Source: Phocoena phocoena
Lineage: Eukaryota; Chordata; Mammalia; Artiodactyla; Phocoenidae
NCBI RefSeq assembly: GCF_963924675.1
Contig: NC_089230.1
Coordinates: 3,101,001 to 3,165,000, forward strand
Length of the DNA: 64,000 bases
Direction of reading: 5' to 3'
Part shown: positions 57,040-64,000 of the stretch, in pieces
How positions within the stretch are numbered: position 1 is the first letter of the stretch
How the letters are laid out: each line of letters begins with the position of its first letter
The notes under the pieces: model-generated
Database searches by the model: none
Told to the model about the DNA's origin: nothing
Seen by the model: only the letters and a program-made list of their open reading frames with translations
Made by a program: the position numbers and the translations under genes

Positions 57040-57990
57040 GTCCTGACTTCTCTGTCCCAATGTCCAGACTGTCCACCTGCCCGCTGTCTCCACCTGGATG
57101 TCCAGCAAAGACCTCAGACCTAAACCTGAGCCCCTGATGCCTCCCCAAACTCCCTTACCCTTCTGCCTCTCTTATTTCAGCAATTCCATGCTTCCTCTTG
57201 CTCAGGCCAAAACCCTTGACATTACCTTCGATTCCTTTCTTTGTCTCACATCCCACACCCGATCCCCTCAGAAAATCCTGGGGATTCAGCCTTCAGAAGC
57301 ATCTGGAATCCTGTCCCTCCCTACTCACTGCTGCTCCCCGCCCAGCCCACTGCCTCTGGTACCTGACCTGCTGCCCCTAAGCCTGCCTCTCTGCTTCCAC
57401 CTTGCTTCTCTACTATCTAATCTCAAGCCTGTGCCAACCTAGGTCTGTCTCAGGCCTCAGCTCCAAGCTTGCCAATCCTCCCAATCGCACTTAAAGTAGA
57501 AGCCCAAGTCCTCGGAAAGGCCAACAAGGCCGGCCTTGGCCTGGCCCGGCACCCCCCCTCTCTGAACTTACCCCCGGCTCACTCTGCTAGGCCAACTAGT
57601 CTGCAAGCTGACCTTTGGGCACACCGAGCCCTCTCTTGTCTTAGGGCCATTGCACTGGATATTCCCTCCGCCTGGAGCATTCTTTCCCCAGGAATCCCAA
57701 GTATCATTCCCTCGCCCCCTTCAGACCTGTGCTCAAACCTTACCTTTCTTTATGAGACTTAGGCCAACCGCACTGTTCATATTTCAGCTGAGCCGCAGCC
57801 CCCTGGTCTTCCTCACCGGCTTTTCCATCCACAGCACTGTCACCTTCTAACACAGCCAGTGAGGTTTAAATTTACTGTGTTATTCCTGTCATCTGACCTC
57901 ACCCTCAGCTTCTAGAATGTAAGCTCCCTGAGGGCAGGGATCATGTGGTATTTGTTCCCTGGTTTATCCCTACGTGGTTAGTAAATGAAC
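57040..57990 (+). mobile_element. Long L2 fragment
   Basis: Some 900 bp resemble the L2 3' half: GACATTACCTTCGATTCC, AAAGTAGAAGCCCAAGTCC, GGGCCATTGCACTGGATATTCC, CTGTGCTCAAACCTTACC and GTAAGCTCCCTGAGGGCAGGG. The Pro/Leu/Ser-rich ORFs (97-114 codons) come from this pyrimidine-rich element and are not genes. Confidence 0.8.
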
Positions 57991-58808
57991 CACCCCCAGG
58001 GGCAGGTAGCTCTCTCTCTGCTCTGTAAATGGACCATTTAAAGAGCAACATGCATCCAGCTTTAAGTCTGTTTTCACGCACAGCCCGTTGGCAGCTTAGA
58101 CCTGCTTACCTCGGCTCTTACCTCTCAGCTGTTGGCGATGTTCCAGAATGGTAACGAGGTGTGCAGGCAGGAGCTGGGGAAGCCTACCTGGGGACCCATG
58201 ATCCCGAGAAGGCGATCTCCGTCCTCGTGGAGAGATGGCTGCCCAGGCAGCACCCCTTAGCACCAACAGGCCCACACTTTCCCCCTGCCCGTGCGAGCTG
58301 GTTTCCAGTGCCTGACAGCCCACGTCAGAAGGTACAGGCCTTCGCTCAAGGCCGAGGGTGGTGACAAAACGAGCCTTCGGGTTATTCTGTGAGCATATAT
58401 ATACGGGTTCTTTCTCCAAGCAGACTTGGATCACGTAGAGGTTGGAGAAGATGCTGTGGTGTCTTGAAAATGAATTTATTTTACTAATACTGGTTGAGCA
58501 CGGACTGGCACTCCCCAAATGATGGGGATGCGGTAGTGTAAGATAAAACCCCTGACCCATGGAATGGAACATTCTAGTGGGTTATGCCATGTGAAACAAG
58601 TAAGTCAACAAACACAAATAATAACCTTTTAGATAATGATAGAAAAAGGGAGGTGAGGGAGTACCCAGGGGTTATGGGCACAGAAAGAAAGGGTGGAAAC
58701 ATCAAAAACAATTTTTTAATCGGTTTCAAAATATAACAAAGGCTGATCATGACCATTGCTGACTTTGATTTTTGTCCTGGGATTTATAGTAAGCAGGTAT
58801 AGGAGAGC
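57991..58808. other. Unique sequence
   Basis: A 158-codon minus-strand ORF (58096-58572) shows no recognisable domain or splice context. Confidence 0.4.
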
Positions 58809-58809
58809 G

Positions 58810-58887
<78 letters not shown>
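58809..58887 (+). repeat. Compound (GT)n(GA)n microsatellite
   Basis: A GT tract of about 17 units passes directly into a GA tract of similar length. Compound tracts of this kind are usually polymorphic. Confidence 0.95.
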
Positions 58888-59139
58888 CCTACACTTAGAA
58901 GATAAGCATTTGATAGTCAATCAGTGTAATTACACCAGGGTTAGAAGCCCAGTGCCGTTGTTCTTAAAGATCAGAGTCCTTGTACAATCTCCCTCCAGAT
59001 CAACAGAGTGCCGTGCGCATAGAAGGTTGTCAGTAAGAATTCTGAAGGAAGGAATAGGTGCAAAAATGCATGGGGGCAGGTAGGTAACAAAGCATTTACT
59101 GCGAAGCAGAAAGTAGATATATGAATGTGCTTGATGCTG

Positions 59140-59330
59140 CTTTAGTGTAGATCAGGAAACTTTCTCTGTTAAAGGCCAGCAGTAAATATTTTAGGTTTTA
59201 TGGGCCATATGGTCTCCATTGCAACTACTTAACTCTGCCATTGTGGCATGAAAGCCGCCGCAGACAACTGCAACCAATGAGTGTGGCTGCAGCCCTGAAA
59301 AACTGTTCACCGAACAGACAGAGTGCAAGC
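59140..59330 (+). mobile_element. hAT-Charlie-like nonautonomous element, first fragment
   Basis: TCAGGAAACTTTCTCTGTTAAAGG, AGTAAATATTTTAGGTTTTATGGGCC and AACTCTGCCATTGTGGCATG are diverged versions of a common mammalian hAT element with GGCC-rich ends. A related fragment lies at 59615-59725. Confidence 0.7.
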
Positions 59331-59614
59331 AGCAGTGTGTTTAGATTACTGTCGTTTTCTAGGGTGAGTAAAGCGTATCTAATGATGCGTGATGTTAGAA
59401 GCCAGACCTATAGAGACTCGGAGACTCCAAGGCATGCAGAGAATGGGTCCAGAGAAGTATCCTTTTTACCATGAGCCTTCGGAAAGTTACCAATAGCTGG
59501 ACTTTGATTGGAGCATTAGATTTAATAAAGTGCAAGCAATGCTGGAAAGATCAGATTGAAGAGCCACTGAGTGATCACAGTTGTACAAATAGGATTGTAA
59601 GGATAGCTTTGGAT

Positions 59615-59800
59615 GGGTGACCTGGGCTAGCAAACTGCAGTCGGTGGTCAGCCAATCCAGCCAGTGGCCTGTTTCTGTGGAGCCCCCAAACGAAGAACGG
59701 CTTCTACATTCTCAAAGGGTTGTAAATCGGAGGAGAAAGAGAAAGACGAGGAAGGGGTGGGGGAGGACGAGGAATAAGAGGAAGAGAACACGGAGTGAGA
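59615..59800 (+). mobile_element. Related DNA-transposon fragment with purine tail
   Basis: GCTAGCAAACTGCAGTCGG, CCAGCCAGTGGCCTGTTTCTG and CTTCTACATTCTCAAAGGG match the opposite-end sequence of the same family, followed by a GA-rich block (59730-59800) that probably derives from its A-rich interior. Confidence 0.6.
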
Positions 59801-61014
59801 GACTCTCGGTGTCCCTGGAAGCCTAAACTTGCTGGCCGCCCTCTGACTAGAGAGTAGGAAGACCATGTTGGCAGAAGACACTTGGTCTGTGGAAGGACCA
59901 AGCACCGTCTGTTAACAGGAAATGCCAAGGGGTGCCTGGGTGGGCAGGGTTCTGAGCAGCTTCACCCCTATCGGAGCACGTGCCCCCGAGATGCCCTCAC
60001 TCCCCATGCCCGGGTATAGCATCCAGTGCGGCTGCCCGGCTGCCCTGCCCGAGGGATGGTGCGTGTTCACATGCTGGGTGGACAGACGTCACTGCTGGAA
60101 AGGGAACGGGCACAGGGACAAAACTCTGGCTCTGATTTCCTCTCTAAAGAACTTGGTCAATCAGAGATGGCAGGCGTCAGATCTCTGTGCTTCCTGACAG
60201 AGCATAAGGAAGAGAAAGTTTTCAGCATTAAGATGGGCTTCTAGGGAGGGAACTCCCTTATCTTCCCATGTTTATTCAAGAATAGAGTCAGGTTTTTAAA
60301 CCTTGACAATTTGCCGTGTCTGTGGGTACAAAGCACTTCCCAGAAGAACGTGATTTACATTCGTGCTTCTGCTGTTTGGTAGGAGCCAGAGTTTCTGTCA
60401 TCTGTCGTTGAAAACAGCTCTCTGTAACTTATCACGAGGTTGCAAACACGTCCCTGGAGAGAATTTGAGTCCGTGTCACTTGTATTATTCCTTCCCAGGT
60501 GCCCTCACTGCCACCCCTGAGGGAGGCTTCGCGTGGGAAAGCCTGGGAGGAGGTGTGGTCTTTGCTCAGGAGTGCTTCTGGAAACAAGAGCGTAGCCAGC
60601 TAGGTTTAAAAAATGTAAACTCACATGCTTTATGTTTTATTGTAGGTAATATATTCAAATGGAATATTTAAATCCATTTTCAAATGCAGGTAGTTTAAGT
60701 GCAAAAATCAGCTTGTCATTCAAGCAATTCTATGAGAAAAAGTTGTAAGTCTCAGCTGAACTGTTGGCAAGTAAAATAGTTATTGTTTGGAAAGAAGAAT
60801 TTCTGGCCTTCCTTCTGGAGTCAGATAATGGGGTTTACGATCATTTAAGTATCAGTGACATTAAATCTCAATTCAATAGAGATTGACTGTGGTCTGAGGT
60901 ATATTTCTGAATGAAAATAAGCCAAAGCATTCGATTCACTTGTTTTAAACCTGGAAATGCATATCGCATTTTAATTATCCATGTTTTCCAACACTATTGG
61001 TAACTTGAGAGTAT
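59801..61014. other. Unique sequence
   Basis: No gene recognised. An acceptor-like TATTCCTTCCCAG at about 60498 opens a frame (VPSLPPLREASRGKAWEE) with a mediocre donor at GAGGAG|GTGTGG. The evidence is too weak to annotate. Confidence 0.4.
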
Positions 61015-61108
61015 ACAACCCATGGGCAGGGGCAGGGCGTATGTGGGAACTCTGTACTTCCTGCTCAAGTTTTTTGTGAACTTAAATCTCTCATTAAAAA
61101 AAGTTTAC
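61015..61108 (+). mobile_element. L1 3'-terminal fragment
   Basis: GGGCAGGGCGTATGTGGGAAC, CTGTACTTCCTGCTCAAG and CTTAAATCTCTCATTAAAAAAAG are the usual last 90 bp of old L1 elements; compare the end of the copy at 38.45 kb. Confidence 0.75.
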
Positions 61109-64000
61109 TGAAGAAAAACTACATATATGTTTGATCCCACCTTCAAAGAGTTCTGTATGAGACCATCGTGGTTAAAAATTCCTACAGCTTCCAATAGGCG
61201 GAATTCAAATTTACTTTATTCAGTCTATATTTTCTTACATCATCCTGGGATTGTTGGATTACAAAGTTATTTTCCTTTTTGGAGCATTAAGTGGATTAAT
61301 CTCAGTGGGCTTTCTGTATTTACTGAGCATTTATTGGGGGATGGTGAGAATGAGGCACAACCCCCAGAGGGATAGGGAGCCGGGTCCCTCACTCGGAAGG
61401 AAGCAGATGGTTGGGTGCCTCAGTGAGAAAACACAAGCTGGAAGGCACAGCGTACTAAGATACAGATCACAGACTTCAGACCATGTAATTTCCCCTTTAG
61501 GTGGAAATTAAATGTACACATAGATTTATAATAGTGGAGGCCAAAATCTTATTCCTAAATTTGCTCCGATTCTGCCTTAGAACTAAGCATTAGATTCCAG
61601 CATCTCCCAGGTACGGAGATTGTGCCAGGATGTGTAGCAGACACTCTTTGCAGCCATTCTCTCTCCCTACTTCTTTGCCACTGGCAGAATCTCCCTTTGT
61701 CCCTGTTTTTACCTCCCGAGTGTCCTGGGATTGTGGCCGCCTCCTAGTCCAGGGCTGAATTGTAATTGACTTAAGACAATCATGGTAATTCAGTTACCCC
61801 TGTTAGTGGTAGTTTAGCATGGGCCATGTAACCCAGTCCTACCCTCTGTGGCAGGAGATAGTTGCTGGGAAAATGGTTTTTTCCTAGAATAAAATGAAGT
61901 TTGGGGTGAAGTTTGGGGTGGGAGCCATGACCCTCTTCTTCCCTGGGACGAGTGCAGGGATGGGAGTTACTGCTGCCATCTTGCTGCAGTGGAAGGAAAT
62001 CCAAACAGATTTCAACAAAGCTTTGACTTTGAGCTGCTGAGTTAGCCAACCTCGGAACCACCCAACCCTGAGACTTATGTGAAATACTAAATTCCAACTA
62101 TTTAAACTATTTTCCATGCAATATTCTGCTCCCTGTAACTGAGAATATCTTATCAACACCAAACTTGGACAAGAGAGATGACTCTTTGAAGATCCCCATA
62201 TGGTAAAGACAGAAGTGGTGGTGTCAGTTAACAGAGGACATTGTTTTAATTTATTATAACGACAGTACGGTTGGTCCACATCCCACAGAGCAAGTTAATA
62301 TTTAATTTGTCTGACAACCACTCAGAAGAGACAGAATTGTTAATAATTGAAGACCAAAAGGAATCCGTTTTTTGTTTTGTTTTCTTGCTTCTACAATCTT
62401 TTAACCCAGAGCCACACAACATCGCTCTCAATATAGACAAGTTTAGTGCACGTACAGATCTAGCACAAAGCAGGAGAAAGAGGCAGCAGAAGGAAAGCAC
62501 TGGTGTCTTGTTTTCTTTTCTCTTTGTCATTAGCTTTGGCTGTTCTGTTGTCCTGTAAGATGAAGCCAACAAGAAGGCTTGGCCTTAAATTCCAGTTTTG
62601 AATCTGAGTACTTACTGACCCAGTTATAGCAAAAAAAAACATGTGGAAATCAAACTTGGAATTAGGTCATGGAGCCTCATGACGCTTGACAGATATTTTA
62701 TGTTTTTGTTACTGGCAGATTTTGCAGAAACATGTTTAGATCAACAGATTGCAAAGTAGAAACTGGCATTAATTCCCACAATTGCTGACAATATATTTTT
62801 AAAGAATATTTAAAGCAGAATCATTATACATTCCCAAATTAATGTTCCCGTAGCAATGCCACCTTGTGCAAAAGTCATTACGCATTGATTGTTATAGTTT
62901 ACATCTTAAACTGGACTAAGCATTACCTTCACACCAAAATGTCTTTTACTTGTGGACTCATACATTTTAATTCCAGGCTTGTCTCAGACTTTGGATTGTT
63001 TCAGAAGTACAATAAAAAACTAGGAACTAAAAACAACGGTCATCAGCATGTCAAAGGTGCTCCGATCTTTGAGCCGCGGTGTTTGAGCAGACTGAGTGAT
63101 GTATTGAAGAAACAAGCTGGAGAAGCTTTGAAGTATGCGCGTGGCCATGATCTAGGCTTGTAGCAATAATCTTGGCTTTTAGGAAAGCAAAATCAGAGCA
63201 CATTGGACCATGGGGTCCACTGATGCAGCATTGTGCTATCTGATTTGATGTGCAATGCCCTGGGGCCTCACCGTGCAGGAGCCTTTGAGGGCTGGCCAGG
63301 TCACTGGAAACAGGAATCGCCAAAGAGGTAGCAGTGCTCTGTCATAGGAGGGGAAGGGTCTTATACCTTCCTCGGTTCTGTTGTCTTGCTGCTTCTCTGC
63401 TGTAGAGAAAACATGGCCTGGAGTGTGACAAGCTGCAGCCGGGGTGGGAAGGCCTACCCTCCTTCTTTAGCCTGCTGTGATCTGTAACTCTTCATTCTAG
63501 CCTTCACATGGAATATATGGTCTATATCAGGTTTTAGGATTTCATTATATTTTCTTGTCTTATTCTCAAATTATTTCTCATTCTATTTTATAATTTTCTT
63601 AAAATTCACTGTTTTTTTTTTTTTTTTCTAATCATTACAATTTGAGAGAAGAGACCCCGTCTTCTCTCTCAGCCTCAGCCTTACACTTGTCAAACCTAAT
63701 GTTTGGCTGGCCTGAGAGGCTGGGCCTCATCCTCTAAGCCTGGTTCTCACACTTCTGGTTGAACATGAGCAGTTAGAGCACACATTTTCCTTTTGTAAAA
63801 GAAAGTTGGCTTTGGACGTACTCTGCAATTGTACATTTTCAACTTAGAGCTCCATGCTGATGGTTAAAAGCCCCCTTTGGGTGAATTATAAAGTGCTTAA
63901 ATTATATTTGATTATTTTGGAAGAAAAATATGCAACAGGACAGTGTTTCTGTGCCTTGAAATCAGGACTGACATTCTGTTCTCTAAATTTCACTTTTTCT
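61109..64000. other. Unique sequence to the window end
   Basis: No gene, RNA or young repeat recognised. A 13-bp tandem duplication (GAAGTTTGGGGTG) lies at 61895-61920 and a 16-base poly-T at 63612-63627. An ORF at 62864-63163 ends in a helical-looking RLSDVLKKQAGEALKYARG, without splice context. Confidence 0.4.

Noticed and set aside
57098..57762. Pro/Leu-rich ORFs of about 100 codons
   Set aside because: They coincide with a long L2 fragment that reads continuously through the region.
60499..60550. Possible exon reading VPSLPPLREASRGKAWEE
   Set aside because: Acceptor is acceptable but the donor is poor and there is no supporting coding evidence.
1..64000. CRISPR arrays, bacterial operons, phage or toxin-antitoxin modules
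   Set aside because: No regularly spaced direct repeats of the CRISPR kind, no ribosome-binding-site/ORF organisation, and repeat content throughout is that of a cetartiodactyl nuclear genome.

Overview
The window is eukaryotic, mammalian nuclear DNA, almost certainly from a cetacean. The strongest evidence is tRNA-derived SINEs of the CHR type, the cetacean/hippo/ruminant tRNA-Glu family. These include the short CHR-2-like form (opening GGCTTCCCTGGTGGCGCAGTGG, B box GGTTCGTGCCC, then a poly-A tail) that is abundant in whales and dolphins. No ruminant BovB or Bov-tA was recognised. No prokaryotic genes, operons, CRISPR arrays or phage genes are present. Most open reading frames in the window are chance ORFs or lie in repeats.

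Left end (about 0.8-4.1 kb): this is the only region that looks like a gene. A CpG island (about 790-2400) contains a perfect MEF2-type/TATA-like element at 1867-1876, two CRE-like sites and a G19-A-G7 tract. Downstream are a well-formed 49-nt exon candidate (2734-2782) and a likely first coding exon (3975-4071) that starts MSKKRKALEGG, has a basic nuclear-localisation-like KKRK, and ends at a GT splice donor. I could not identify the gene. If the model is right, transcription runs rightward and the rest of the window is mostly its introns. A 65-nt exon-like segment at 28079-28143 has the splice phase needed to follow that exon, which would make the intron about 24 kb.

Rest of the window (4-64 kb): non-coding DNA built from layered repeats. 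The oldest layer is L2, MIR, hAT-Charlie and Tigger/MER2 remnants plus ancient L1 3' ends. Two LTR-like segments follow (about 11.55-11.99 kb and 49.86-50.51 kb). The youngest layer is cetartiodactyl L1 3' ends, two of them with 5' inversions, and eight tRNA-derived SINEs. Target-site duplications can be read by eye for many of these, so the order of nesting can be reconstructed: SINE in L2 at 48.8 kb, L1 in L2 at 23.0 kb, L1 in older L1 at 21.8 kb. Simple-sequence tracts include a striking 580-bp AC/AT array with a higher-order period of about 31 bp (9.25-9.84 kb).

I found no convincing previously undescribed system. The most useful leads are the unidentified gene start, its promoter, the phase-matched distal exon candidate, the structured AC/AT array and the twin-primed L1 copies.
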